Below, in pieces: positions 24,658-33,358 of a DNA stretch of 64,000 nucleotides. Below the pieces are notes generated by a model, which had not been told where the DNA came from, made no database searches, and was given only the letters and a program-made list of their open reading frames with translations. Both the position numbers and the translations under genes were made by a program. The DNA comes from Microbacterium arborescens. Lineage in GTDB: Bacteria; Actinomycetota; Actinomycetes; Actinomycetales; Microbacteriaceae. Location of the stretch: the NCBI GenBank assembly GCA_003339645.1, contig QNUV01000110.1:56623-120622 (forward strand), in the 5' to 3' direction. Positions within the stretch are counted from its first letter, which is position 1; every line of letters begins with the position of its first letter.

Positions 24658-27600
24658 CCCTCCATCCTGGCACCGGACGACACGCCCACCCGGTACGTGC
24701 GCACCTCGAAGGGTCGGAGTTCGACGGCCACGCGGCCGGCGTCGTGCACGATCTCGCCGAGGTCGTCCTCGATGAGCGATGCCTCGCGGATCGTCGCCGC
24801 ACCGTCGATGCGCAGTTCGCCCGCGACACGTCGACCCGCCGGCTCGTACACGCGCACGACGAGGTCGCCCGAGCGATCGGCGGCGAGCTTGACCCCCGAG
24901 ACCAGGATGCCGGGCGTCGCCGTCACGAGCGGCGCCACGGGCGCTCCGGTGCGCTCGCGCATCGCGGTGTTCAGCGCGAGGCCGGCAGCGGTCGCGGCCT
25001 CGATGTCGGCGCCGATCACGAGGCCGTAGCGGTGGCTCTGCTCGCCTTGGTCGGTCTCGGGGTCGGGGAAGCGCGGCGCACGCAGCAGCGAGAGCCGAAC
25101 CGTCGTGGTGACGCCTCGGTCGGGGTCGGCCTCGCGCGTGACGTCGTATCCGTAGGTCGAGTCGGTCACGAGGGCGGCCCCGAAGCCCGCTTCGGCGACG
25201 TGCACGAAACGGTGCATCGACGTCTCGAACTTCGCCGCCTCCCAACTGGTGTTGGTGTGGGTCACCCGCTTGGCGTAGCCGAACTGCGTCTCGGCCGCGG
25301 TGTGCTCGGCCTGGATCGCGAGCGGGAACGCGACCTTGAGGAACTTCTCGACCTCGTGCCAGTCGGTTCGCTGCGAGATCTCGATCGTGCGCGAGCCCGG
25401 GCGCAGCACGAGCTCCTGCGTGAGCGCCGAGGCCGAGAACGAGCGGGCGATGCGCACGTGGGCCGCGCCGTCGCGGATGTCGGCGGCGAGCGCGTCGATG
25501 CCGACGATGTCGGTGACGCGGTTGCGGTAGAAGCGGTCGACGTCCCAGGCATCCCACATGTTGGGGAAGTCCTGGTGCAGCTGCAGGAGGTTGGCCGGCT
25601 CACCGGTCGGGATCGTCTCGCGGCCGGTGGCGAGATCGATCGCCGAGGTGATGAGCCCGGCGTCCGAGATCGTCACCCGGACGAGATCGTTGGTCAGCAC
25701 GAATCCGCCGTCGTGCTCGCGCACCTCGACGGCACCGGCCGGGGGCGCGGCGGACGCGGCGCCGAGACCCGGCACCCCGTCGCGTGTCAGCGGCGAGGCG
25801 TTGAAGACGATGCGCTCGTCGCCGCTGCCGGCCAGCAGCTCCTGGGCGCGGTCGATGAGGGCTTCGGCGGCCGCCGCGACGCGCTCGTACTGTTCGACGG
25901 CCTCGCGGTGCACCCAGGCGATCGAGGTGCCGGGGAGGATGTCGTGGAACTGCTGCAGCAGCACCTGCCGCCACAGCGCGTCGAGTTCGTCGTAGGGGTA
26001 GTCGGCGCCCGTGCGCCAGGCGGCGGTCGCCCACCAGGCCTCGGCCTCGATGAGCAGGTGCTCGGTGCGCCGGTTGCCCTGCTTGGTCTTGTGCTGGCTC
26101 GTGAGGGTCGCGCGGTGCAGCTCGAGGTACAGCTCTCCCACCCACACCGGCGGCTTCGGCAACTCCGCCATCGCGCGCTCGAAGAACGCGTCGGGATGCT
26201 CCCACTGAACACGCGCGCTGCCTTCGAGGTCGGCCAGTCGCTCGGCCTTGCCGGTCATCTCCCGGGTCGTGCCGCCGCCACCGTCGCCCCAGCCGACGGG
26301 GGCGATGGATCCGGATGCCACGCGCGACTCGCGGAACTGCCGCGAGGCCTTGGCGACCTCCATGCCCGACAGCTGCGAGTTGTAGGTGTCCATCGGCGGG
26401 AAGTGGGTGAACATCCGCGACCCGTCGATGCCCTCCCAGGCGAAGGTGTGGTGCGGGAACCTGTTGACCTGGTTCCACGAGATCTTCTGCGTGAAGAACC
26501 ACTCGAACCCCGCGCGGCGCATGAGCTGGGGCAGCGCCGGGGAGTACCCGAACGAGTCGGGCAGCCAGACCCCGCGCGAGCGGATTCCGAACTCCTCCTC
26601 GAAGAAGCGCTGCCCGTAGAGGAACTGGCGGGCGATCGCCTCGCCGGTGGGCATGACGGTGTCGGACTCGACCCACATGCCGCCCAGCGGCAGGAAGCGG
26701 CCCGTCGCGACGGCATCCTTCACCTTGGCCCACACCTCGGGACGATGCTCCTTGAGCCAGGCGTACTGCTGCGCACTCGACATCCCGTACTGGAAGTCGG
26801 CGCTCTCGCCCAGCAGCTCCGTCATCGTCGTGCTCGTGCGCGCGACCTTGCGGATGGTCTCGCGCACCGGCCACAGCCACGCGGAGTCGATGTGCGCGTG
26901 GCCGATCGCGGAGATACGGTGCGCGCTGGCCTCGGCGGGCGAGGCCAGCACCTCGGCGAGCACGGCGCGCGCGTCGGCGGCGGTCTCGGGGATGCGCTGC
27001 AGGTCGAGGCGGTCGAGCGCGTCGTCGAGCGCCTGCAGGATGCGCATGCGGCGGGGCGCGGTCTCGGGCAGCTCGGCCTGCAGCTCGACGAGCACCTCGA
27101 GGTCGAGCGCGAGCTCGTGCACCTCGGGCTCGAACACGGCGATGTCCATGTGCCGCACGGTGTAGAGGGGCCGCGGCGAGGACGTCCGGATGTCGCCCTC
27201 CTGCGTCGGGAGGAAGGGGTGGTAGTCCAACAGCACGGGGTTGGCCGCGGCCTCGATGTAGAACTCGACCTCCTCGTCGCCCGCCGCCTCCTCGGCGATG
27301 CGCACCCACTGGTTGCGCGGGTTGAGCGACTTCACGGGTTCGCCGCTCGGCAGGTACACGAGACCCTCGCACTGGAAGCCGGGCATGTTCGGATCGAAGC
27401 CGAGGTCGACGACGGCCTCGACCCGGCGACCCGCCCACTCGGCCGGCACCCGGCCCCGCACGCGGAACCACGTCGTCGACCACGCCGGCCCCCAGGGCGA
27501 TCCCGCCTCGAACGGCTCGAACTCCAGCGCCAGTCCGTCGGCAGCGGCGATGGGCTCGCCCGGCAACCGGTTCGCCGCGATCTCGAGTGGGGTGCGGTGC

Positions 27601-27677
27601 GAGTGGATGGCGGGGCGGATGCGCTCGGTGAGCACGCGAGCCGCGCGGCCGGTGGTGAGGGGGATGTCGTCGTGCAT
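24654..27677 (-). CDS. GH38 alpha-mannosidase
   Basis: This 1007-residue retaining alpha-mannosidase is expected to remove alpha-mannose from oligosaccharides in the cytoplasm, as it has no signal peptide. Zinc ligands are visible in IGHAHIDSAWLWP (His260, Asp264), and the nucleophile is Asp374 in WLPDSFGYS. A further ligand is probably in ELYLELHRATLTSQ. The long C-terminal beta-sandwich is normal for the family. The ATG at 27677 is the first start after the GH5 gene 58 bases upstream; a GTCGGGCG repeat lies in that gap. It overlaps the ASCH gene by 4 bases. Linkage preference (alpha-1,2, 1,3 or 1,6) cannot be told from sequence. Confidence 0.95.
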   Translation of the reverse strand: MHDDIPLTTGRAARVLTERIRPAIHSHRTPLEIAANRLPGEPIAAADGLALEFEPFEAGSPWGPAWSTTWFRVRGRVPAEWAGRRVEAVVDLGFDPNMPGFQCEGLVYLPSGEPVKSLNPRNQWVRIAEEAAGDEEVEFYIEAAANPVLLDYHPFLPTQEGDIRTSSPRPLYTVRHMDIAVFEPEVHELALDLEVLVELQAELPETAPRRMRILQALDDALDRLDLQRIPETAADARAVLAEVLASPAEASAHRISAIGHAHIDSAWLWPVRETIRKVARTSTTMTELLGESADFQYGMSSAQQYAWLKEHRPEVWAKVKDAVATGRFLPLGGMWVESDTVMPTGEAIARQFLYGQRFFEEEFGIRSRGVWLPDSFGYSPALPQLMRRAGFEWFFTQKISWNQVNRFPHHTFAWEGIDGSRMFTHFPPMDTYNSQLSGMEVAKASRQFRESRVASGSIAPVGWGDGGGGTTREMTGKAERLADLEGSARVQWEHPDAFFERAMAELPKPPVWVGELYLELHRATLTSQHKTKQGNRRTEHLLIEAEAWWATAAWRTGADYPYDELDALWRQVLLQQFHDILPGTSIAWVHREAVEQYERVAAAAEALIDRAQELLAGSGDERIVFNASPLTRDGVPGLGAASAAPPAGAVEVREHDGGFVLTNDLVRVTISDAGLITSAIDLATGRETIPTGEPANLLQLHQDFPNMWDAWDVDRFYRNRVTDIVGIDALAADIRDGAAHVRIARSFSASALTQELVLRPGSRTIEISQRTDWHEVEKFLKVAFPLAIQAEHTAAETQFGYAKRVTHTNTSWEAAKFETSMHRFVHVAEAGFGAALVTDSTYGYDVTREADPDRGVTTTVRLSLLRAPRFPDPETDQGEQSHRYGLVIGADIEAATAAGLALNTAMRERTGAPVAPLVTATPGILVSGVKLAADRSGDLVVRVYEPAGRRVAGELRIDGAATIREASLIEDDLGEIVHDAGRVAVELRPFEVRTYRVGVSSGARMEG

Positions 27678-27700
27678 GGGCGGGTGGGTCCGTTCAGTCG

Positions 27701-27729
27701 GTCGGGCGGTCGGGCGGTCGGGCGGTCGG
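27701..27729. repeat. Short tandem repeat GTCGGGCG x3.6
   Basis: Three perfect copies of GTCGGGCG and a partial fourth lie in the 58-base gap between the GH5 and GH38 genes. As a perfect 8-base unit it is prone to slipped-strand copy-number change, which would alter only the spacer before the GH38 start at 27677. Confidence 0.8.
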
Positions 27730-27735
27730 ATCGTC

Positions 27736-29034
27736 TCAGGGCATGGTGGCGGCGGCGCCACCGCCGAGGACCGGCGCGGCGGTGGCGCCGGCGCCGGCAT
27801 CCACCCGCTCCATCCTCTCGATCCCGCGGGCGGCCAGCAGCGCGTCGTCGGCCTGGCGCGAGGCGAGGACGACCTGCGGTCCGCGGCCGTCGCGCTCGGC
27901 GGCGCGCACCCAGGCTTCGAAGAACGCGCCGCCGGGGGCGCATTCCGTGCGATGGGGGCGGGTGTCGTCGAGCACGAGAGCGACGGGCGACGGTGCGGGC
28001 CGGGGCGCTCCGCGCAGCTCGCGGGCGAGCTCGGCGAAGCGGCGGCCGGTGGGTTTGACCACGCCGTCCTCGTCGATCAGCCCGAGGTCGTACTCCACCG
28101 GCGGGAAGTCGAGCATCGAGCGCGCGACGTCGTGCGAGCACCACCACGTGATGCCGGAGAGGACGGGGACGTCGGCGGCGCGGCGCACCGTCTGTTCGAG
28201 GAAGTCGGCGGCGTCGTCGCGATCGACGACCGTGACGGGGGCCCCGACCTCCTGCAGCCAGACGGGGCGGTCGGCCAGGGCGTGCCAGGCGGCGGCGAGC
28301 TGGACGAGGTACTCGCCATGCCGCACCGACCCGGCACCGAGGCCGCCGTACCGCTGGGCCGCGCCGTTGAAGACCCACGAGTGGACGACGGTCTCATCTC
28401 CCTGCTCGGCCGCATGCCGCGGGAGGAAGGGCTGGCGTTCGTCGTACCAGGTCGCGTCGTAGGCGGCGTGCGTGATGAGGCCCGGCGCGCTCTCGCGGGC
28501 GACGCCCAGCAGCCGCACGAGCCACTCCTCGGCCTGCGCCTCGTCGATCGGGTGCGGGTGCGGGTGCGGCCGGGCCGCGAACTGGTTGACCTCGTTGCCG
28601 AGGGTGAGCCCCATGACGTTGGGGCGCCCGCGCAGAGCCTCGCCGAGGGCCCGGAGGTACGCCTCCTCCCCCGCGAGGGCGACGGGGTCGGTGAAGATGT
28701 TGCGCTCGTGCCACGTCGTGACCCACGCGGGCAGGAAGTCGAAGCTCGACAGGTGACCCTGCAACGCATCGACGTTGACGTCGAGATCGAACTCGGCCGC
28801 GGCATCCACCACCTCGCCGATGTCGGCGAGCGCCGCCGGGCGCAACAGGCCCCGGTTCGGCTGGACGAGCTGCCACAGCGGGAAGAGCCGCACGTGGTCG
28901 GCCTCGAGCCCGGCGATCGCCTCGAAATCGCGGCGCACCTCGTCGAGGTCGAGGTCGAGCCACGCGTGGAACCAGCCGGAGCGGGGCGTGTAGTTGACGC
29001 CGAATCTCAGTGCGGGGTGGATCTGGGAGGTCAT
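27736..29034 (-). CDS. GH5 glycosidase, beta-mannosidase-like (possible GH5_18)
   Basis: This 432-residue protein has a (beta/alpha)8 glycosidase domain in about residues 8-335. It begins RFGVNYTPRSGWFHAWLDLD and has FQGHLSSFDFLP-type sequence (LQGHLSSFDFLPAW). Glu148 in LGNEVNQF is the likely acid/base and Glu262 in WLQEVGAP the nucleophile, the usual clan GH-A pair. The opening resembles GH5 subfamily 18 beta-mannosidases of bifidobacteria and Streptomyces that split Man-beta-1,4-GlcNAc from N-glycans; I assign this from memory of the motif. No signal peptide is present. Its place between importer and GH38 mannosidase fits the last step of N-glycan breakdown. Confidence 0.82.
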   Translation of the reverse strand: MTSQIHPALRFGVNYTPRSGWFHAWLDLDLDEVRRDFEAIAGLEADHVRLFPLWQLVQPNRGLLRPAALADIGEVVDAAAEFDLDVNVDALQGHLSSFDFLPAWVTTWHERNIFTDPVALAGEEAYLRALGEALRGRPNVMGLTLGNEVNQFAARPHPHPHPIDEAQAEEWLVRLLGVARESAPGLITHAAYDATWYDERQPFLPRHAAEQGDETVVHSWVFNGAAQRYGGLGAGSVRHGEYLVQLAAAWHALADRPVWLQEVGAPVTVVDRDDAADFLEQTVRRAADVPVLSGITWWCSHDVARSMLDFPPVEYDLGLIDEDGVVKPTGRRFAELARELRGAPRPAPSPVALVLDDTRPHRTECAPGGAFFEAWVRAAERDGRGPQVVLASRQADDALLAARGIERMERVDAGAGATAAPVLGGGAAATMP

Positions 29035-29082
29035 GGGGCCTTCCGGGGTCGGGGACGAGGGCGAGAGGATGCGGGACGGGGC

Positions 29083-29991
29083 TCAGCCCTTGACCCCGCC
29101 CTCCTCGACGCCCTTGAAGAAGTGGCGCTGCAGCGCCGCGAAGACGATCGCGATCGGGATGAACGCGATCATCGAGCCCGCGGCGATCATGCGCTGGTCG
29201 TTGGAGAACGTGCCCGACAGGTACTGCAGGCCGATCGTCAGGGTGAACTGGTCGGGACTGGTGAGCACGATGAGCGGCCAGAGGAAGTCGTCCCAGGCGC
29301 CGATGAAGCTGAAGATCGCGATGACGGCGACCGTTCCCTTCACCGACGGGAGCGACACGCTCCAGAACCGCTGCAGGGCGTTCGCACCGTCGATGATCGC
29401 CGCCTGGTCGATCTCTTCGGGCAGCACCCGGAACGCGTTGTACATCAGCAGCACGTTGAGGGTCGCGACCATCCCCGGCAGCGCGACGCCGAGAAGCGTG
29501 TCGGCGAGGCCGAGGTTCCGGATCGTGACGAAGTTCGCGATGATCGTCGCCTCGCCCGGCAGGATCAGGGTGGCCAGGAACAGCCCGATGACGATCTTGC
29601 GCCCCCGGAACCGCAGGCGCGACAGCGCGAAGCCGGCCAGGGTCGAGAAGACGACGTTGCCGCCGACGGCGAAGACCGCGACGAACAGCGAGTTGCCGAT
29701 GAACTGCCACACCGGGATCGCGTCCATGACGCGCGCGTAGTTGTCGAGCGTGGGCTGGCTCGGCCACAGCTGCGGGATGCGGGTGTAGATGTCTTCGCTC
29801 GTGCTCTTGAGCGACGTCGACAGCTGCCAGAGGAACGGCCCGATGCTGATGAACAGCACGAACACCAGCAGGGCGTAGCGCGCGACGATCTCGCGGGGAC
29901 GCATCGACCCGAATCCGCCGCCGCGGCGCCGCCGCGGTTTTCCGACCGGCACGGGCCCCAGCTCGGCCTGCTCACGGGTGACGGTGCTCAT
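29083..29991 (-). CDS. Carbohydrate ABC transporter permease (MalG-type)
   Basis: This 302-residue permease of the CUT1 class has about six membrane segments. Markers are YALLVFVLFISIGPFLWQL, WPSQPTLDNYARVM, and the EAA loop EEIDQAAIIDGANALQRFWSV that docks the ATPase, ending LQRHFFKGVEEGGVKG, a MalG-type tail. The ATG at 29991 overlaps the stop of the other permease by 4 bases. The operon has no ATPase gene, so a shared MsiK-type ATPase encoded elsewhere must energise it, as is usual in actinobacteria. Confidence 0.92.
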   Translation of the reverse strand: MSTVTREQAELGPVPVGKPRRRRGGGFGSMRPREIVARYALLVFVLFISIGPFLWQLSTSLKSTSEDIYTRIPQLWPSQPTLDNYARVMDAIPVWQFIGNSLFVAVFAVGGNVVFSTLAGFALSRLRFRGRKIVIGLFLATLILPGEATIIANFVTIRNLGLADTLLGVALPGMVATLNVLLMYNAFRVLPEEIDQAAIIDGANALQRFWSVSLPSVKGTVAVIAIFSFIGAWDDFLWPLIVLTSPDQFTLTIGLQYLSGTFSNDQRMIAAGSMIAFIPIAIVFAALQRHFFKGVEEGGVKG

Positions 29992-30929
29992 TCGCTTCTC
30001 CTGCTGTTGATCTTGGCCAGGACGAGCATCGGCACGAGGGTCACGAAGAACATGAGGATGCTGAGCGCACTCGCGTAGCCGAGATCGCCCGAGAACCCGC
30101 GGGAGTACTGCTGGATCAGCATGACCATCGTCATCGCCTCTCCGCCGGCTCCGCCCGTTCCCCCGGTCATGATGAACACCTCGCTGAAGACGCGGAGCGC
30201 GGCGATGCACACCAGCACGGCGATGAGGAACATCGCTCCGCGGACGGCGGGGAGGGTCACGGAGAAGAAGCGGCGCACGGCGCCGGCACCGTCCATCGCC
30301 GCGGCCTCGTGCAGGTCGCGGCTGACGTTGCCCAGGGCGGCGAGGTAGATGATCATGTAGAACCCGAGCCCCTTCCACACCGTCAGGCTCACGGCGCTGA
30401 GGATGATGAGCCAGCGGTCGGTGAGGAAGGGCAGCGGCTGCTGGATGATCGACATCGCCTGGGCGAGTCCGTTCACCAGCCCGCGGTCGTCGAGCATGAA
30501 GGTCCAGATGAGGGCGACCACGACGGCGGAGGCGATGACGGGCGTGTAGAACGCGGTGCGGAAGAACGCGATGCCGGGCAGCTTCTTCTCGACCAGGAGC
30601 GCGATGAGCAGCGGGAGGATCGTCAGCAGCGGCAGGCACACGAGCATGAACACGACGCTGTTGAGCAGCGCGCCCATGACCTGGTCGTCGCGGAGGATGA
30701 GCTCGAAGTTGCGGAGACCGACGTACTGCTCGTTGCCGCCGAGCGGCTTGGCGTTCGTGAACGCCATGCGGATCGTGTTGAGCGAGGGCCAGATCGAGAA
30801 GACCGCGAGCCACAGCAGGGCCGGGGCGAGGAAGAGCCAGGGCGTCCAGGCGCGCGTCGCCCTCGCGGGTCCATGGCCGGCCCCCGCGGCCGGGGCGACC
30901 CCGGCCGCGGGGAGGTTGGTGACGGTCAT
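29988..30929 (-). CDS. Carbohydrate ABC transporter permease (MalF-type)
   Basis: This 313-residue CUT1 permease is the partner of the one at 29083. It shows WLFLAPALLWLAVFSIWPSL, FFRTAFYTPVIASAVVVALI and the EAA loop DLHEAAAMDGAGAVRRFFSV. The basic, alanine-rich N-terminus of about 27 residues lies inside the cell. The ATG at 30929 lies 8 bases after the binding-protein stop. With the lipoprotein at 30938 it forms the importer for the oligosaccharide freed outside the cell. Confidence 0.92.
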   Translation of the reverse strand: MTVTNLPAAGVAPAAGAGHGPARATRAWTPWLFLAPALLWLAVFSIWPSLNTIRMAFTNAKPLGGNEQYVGLRNFELILRDDQVMGALLNSVVFMLVCLPLLTILPLLIALLVEKKLPGIAFFRTAFYTPVIASAVVVALIWTFMLDDRGLVNGLAQAMSIIQQPLPFLTDRWLIILSAVSLTVWKGLGFYMIIYLAALGNVSRDLHEAAAMDGAGAVRRFFSVTLPAVRGAMFLIAVLVCIAALRVFSEVFIMTGGTGGAGGEAMTMVMLIQQYSRGFSGDLGYASALSILMFFVTLVPMLVLAKINSRRSE

Positions 30930-30937
30930 GGCCGGGC

Positions 30938-32209
30938 CTACTGGCGTGCCAGCAGGTCGTTGAGCTTCTCGACCGACTTGTCGAGCGCCTCCTGGCCCGA
31001 GATGTCGCCGCGGATGGCCAGGGCGATCTGCTGGTTCAGGTAGTCGTTCATCGCGCCGTTGACCGAGTAGGGCGTGAGCACCTCGGCGGTCTTCAGCGAC
31101 TCGAAGCCGGTGATGCGGGCCTTGGCGGAGGGCGTGCCGTCGTCCTCGGTGAAGTAGGGGTCGGCGTCGGATCCCTGCGTCGAGGGGAACACGTTCGCGA
31201 TGTGCGCGAAGGCGTTCTGGTTCTCGGCGTTCGTGACGAACTCCGCGAAGGCCAGCGCCGCGGCGAGGTTCTCGCTGCCGGCCGCCACGCTCACGCCCTG
31301 CACGTACAGGGGCGAGATGTTCAGGGCGGGGCTGATGGCGACGTTGCCCTTCAGGCTCGGGTTGTTCTCCTCGAACGAGTCGATGGCGGTCGCGCCCCCG
31401 GTCGTCCACGCGACCTTGCCCTGCGTGAACAGCTGCGCGTTGCCGAGGTAGTCGGCGTTGAGCACGGTCGGCGGCATCTCGCCGTTCGCGTACGCCTTCG
31501 CGTAGCGGTCGACCAGCGCCGCAGCCTCGGGGGTGTTGAAGACGAATTCGGTGCCGTCGTCGTTGAGGATGTCGATGCCCTCGAGGGTGAAGTCGCCGAT
31601 GCCGGGCACGCGGCTGATGAGGTAGTTGTCGGGGCAGGCGTCCGCCATCGTGGCCGCCTGGGCGAAGAGCTCGTCGGTCGTCTGGGGCGGGTTCGCGGAG
31701 TCGAGGCCGCACGCGTCGAGCTGGGTGGAGTTCCAGTAGTTGACGTCGGTGCCGAGGTACCAGGGGTAGCCGTACACGCCCTCGACGCCGTCGAAGCGGT
31801 AGGCGTCGACCGACCCCTCGAAGTAGGTCGACTCGAGGTCGGTGGCTGTGCTGACGTCGTAGAGCAGGTTCTGCTTCGCCAGGGGCAGCGCGAAGTCGGG
31901 CGGCAGGTTGATGACGTCGGGAAGCGTGTTCGTCGACGCCTGCGAGAGCACCTTCTCGGAGTATCCGTCGCCGGGCTGGTCGAGCAGTTCGACGGTGACG
32001 TCGGGGTACTTCTCCTCGAAGGCGTCGATGACGCCGTCGAGGTACTCGGCGTAGGTGGGGGTCAGCGACCAGGTCTGGAACCGGATCGAGCCCGCGACCT
32101 CGCCGTCGGGGTCCGAGCCGGCTCCGGTCCCGCTCGAGCAGCCGGCCAGCAGCGCGGTGGCGGCGAGCAGTCCGAGCCCGGCGACAGCCGGTGTGCGCAG
32201 GTTCCTCAT
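30938..32209 (-). CDS. Extracellular oligosaccharide-binding lipoprotein
   Basis: This solute-binding protein of about 423 residues belongs to the CUT1 importer. A lipoprotein signal ends in LLAGC (Cys24), followed by the type-1-like extracellular binding fold: IRFQTWSLTPTYAEYLDGVI, LPDVINLPPDF, YPWYLGTDVNYWN, FTQGKVAWTTGG and FAEFVTNAENQNAFAH. The ATG at 32209 has GAAGGAG upstream; an earlier in-frame ATG at 32233 has no such site. A -10 TATACC (32246-32251, reverse strand) and a -35 TTACTC inside operator A precede it. As first gene of the operon it would be controlled by the divergent LacI protein. Substrate is inferred from neighbours to be N-glycan mannose oligosaccharide. Confidence 0.92.
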   Translation of the reverse strand: MRNLRTPAVAGLGLLAATALLAGCSSGTGAGSDPDGEVAGSIRFQTWSLTPTYAEYLDGVIDAFEEKYPDVTVELLDQPGDGYSEKVLSQASTNTLPDVINLPPDFALPLAKQNLLYDVSTATDLESTYFEGSVDAYRFDGVEGVYGYPWYLGTDVNYWNSTQLDACGLDSANPPQTTDELFAQAATMADACPDNYLISRVPGIGDFTLEGIDILNDDGTEFVFNTPEAAALVDRYAKAYANGEMPPTVLNADYLGNAQLFTQGKVAWTTGGATAIDSFEENNPSLKGNVAISPALNISPLYVQGVSVAAGSENLAAALAFAEFVTNAENQNAFAHIANVFPSTQGSDADPYFTEDDGTPSAKARITGFESLKTAEVLTPYSVNGAMNDYLNQQIALAIRGDISGQEALDKSVEKLNDLLARQ

Positions 32210-32259
32210 GGTGTGCAACTCCTTCGTATGCAAACGGTGCGACGGGGTATAGCCTGAGC

Positions 32260-32277
32260 AACTAAACCGAGTAAGTC
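32260..32277 (-). promoter_or_regulatory. Operator A of the N-glycan regulon
   Basis: Reading AACTAAACCGAGTAAGTC on the plus strand, it fits ACTNANCCGGNTNAGT with one mismatch. It covers the -35 and spacer of the leftward binding-protein promoter (-10 at 32246-32251). Its centre is 25 bases from that of operator B. Together they sit between the divergent importer and LacI genes. Confidence 0.75.
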
Positions 32278-32284
32278 AAGGATG

Positions 32285-32302
32285 GACTTATCCGGTTCAG
32301 TT
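32285..32302 (+). promoter_or_regulatory. Operator B of the N-glycan regulon
   Basis: GACTTATCCGGTTCAGTT matches the palindrome ACTNANCCGGNTNAGT exactly. It ends 16 bases before the LacI ATG at 32318, so a bound protein should block the regulator's own promoter or early transcript, suggesting autoregulation. The same palindrome occurs at 32260 and 37405. Confidence 0.8.
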
Positions 32303-32317
32303 CTCGAGGAGGAGCGG

Positions 32318-33358
32318 ATGTCGACACCGCGGAAACGGGCGACCATCGCCGACATCGCCCACCGGGTCGGCGTGTCGAAGGCGGCGGTGTCGTTCGCGCT
32401 CAACGACAGACCCGGGGTCAGCGCCGAGCTGCGTGACCGCGTGCTCGCCGTCGCCGCCGAGCTGCGCTACCGCCCCAACTCCGCCGCCCTGGCGCTGGGA
32501 CGCTCGCGCGTGGACGTCATCGGCCTCGTGATCAACCGCCCCGCCCGGACCCTCGGCACCGAGGCGTTCTTCCCCGAGCTGATGGCCGGCATCCAGGCCG
32601 GGCTCTCCGAGACCCACACCGGGCTGCAGACCCTCGTCGTCTCCTCTCTCGAGGAGGAACTCGCGGCGTACAGCACCTGGCAGGCGACGCAACGGGTCGA
32701 CGGGGTGATCGTCGTCGACCCGCGCCGGGACGACGCCCGCATCGCGCTCCTGGCCGAGCTCGACCTGCCGGCGGTGCAGATCGGCAGCCATCCGAGCACG
32801 GACGCCGCGATCCCGAGTGTCTGGATCGACGACCACGCCGTGGCGACGGCGCTGTTCGAGACCCTCTTCGACCTCGGGCACCGCCGCGTCGCGCATGTGA
32901 CGGGCCCCCTCGACTTCGAGCACACCGAGCTGCGCCGGTCCGCCCTGAGCGAGTGCGCCCGGCGCTATGACGCCCCGCCGCCGATGTCGATCGAGACGGA
33001 CTACTCCGCGGAGCAGTCGGCCGAGGCCACGCGGGCGCTCCTCGGCGGCGACGAGCGGCCGACCGCGCTGGTCTACGACAACGACGTCATGGCCCTCGCG
33101 GGGCTGCGCGTCGCACAGGAGCTCGGCGTCCCGGTCCCCGCCGCCGTGTCGGTCGCGAGCTTCGACGACTCGATCGCGATGCGGCTCGTGCGCCCCTCCA
33201 TCACCGCGCTCACGCGCGACACCTACGCCCTCGGCGAGCTCGCCGCCCGGACGCTGATGGAGGTCATCGGATCGGACGCCCCGGTAGCGTCCGTGGCTGC
33301 GGCCCCGCCGGCGCTGTCGGCGCGCGAGAGCACGGCGCCCGCGAACGCCTCCACCTGA
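32318..33358 (+). CDS. LacI-family regulator of the N-glycan locus
   Basis: This 346-residue repressor has a LacI helix-turn-helix (TIADIAHRVGVSKAAVSFAL), hinge YRPNSAALALG and a sugar-binding domain: VDGVIVVDPR, IPSVWIDDHAVATALFETLF, TALVYDNDVMALAG, VSVASFDDSIAMRLV, with the end pattern LSARESTAPA. The ATG at 32318 follows GAGGAGGAG. It diverges from the importer operon with two palindromic sites in the gap; a third identical-type site precedes the Endo-H gene. Its 3' end overlaps that of the GH92 gene by 136 bases on opposite strands. Effector is likely a mannose oligosaccharide (inferred). Confidence 0.92.
   Translation: MSTPRKRATIADIAHRVGVSKAAVSFALNDRPGVSAELRDRVLAVAAELRYRPNSAALALGRSRVDVIGLVINRPARTLGTEAFFPELMAGIQAGLSETHTGLQTLVVSSLEEELAAYSTWQATQRVDGVIVVDPRRDDARIALLAELDLPAVQIGSHPSTDAAIPSVWIDDHAVATALFETLFDLGHRRVAHVTGPLDFEHTELRRSALSECARRYDAPPPMSIETDYSAEQSAEATRALLGGDERPTALVYDNDVMALAGLRVAQELGVPVPAAVSVASFDDSIAMRLVRPSITALTRDTYALGELAARTLMEVIGSDAPVASVAAAPPALSARESTAPANAST

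Noticed and set aside
24744-28058. A 1104-codon open frame on the plus strand, and a 926-codon frame at 27298-30078
   Set aside because: Both are antisense to GH38, GH5 and permease genes whose motifs are unmistakable; their sequences are repetitive and without domain signals.
29988-32261. A 757-codon frame joining permease and upstream sequence
   Set aside because: The front part is a shadow of the binding-protein gene; the permease starts at 30929.
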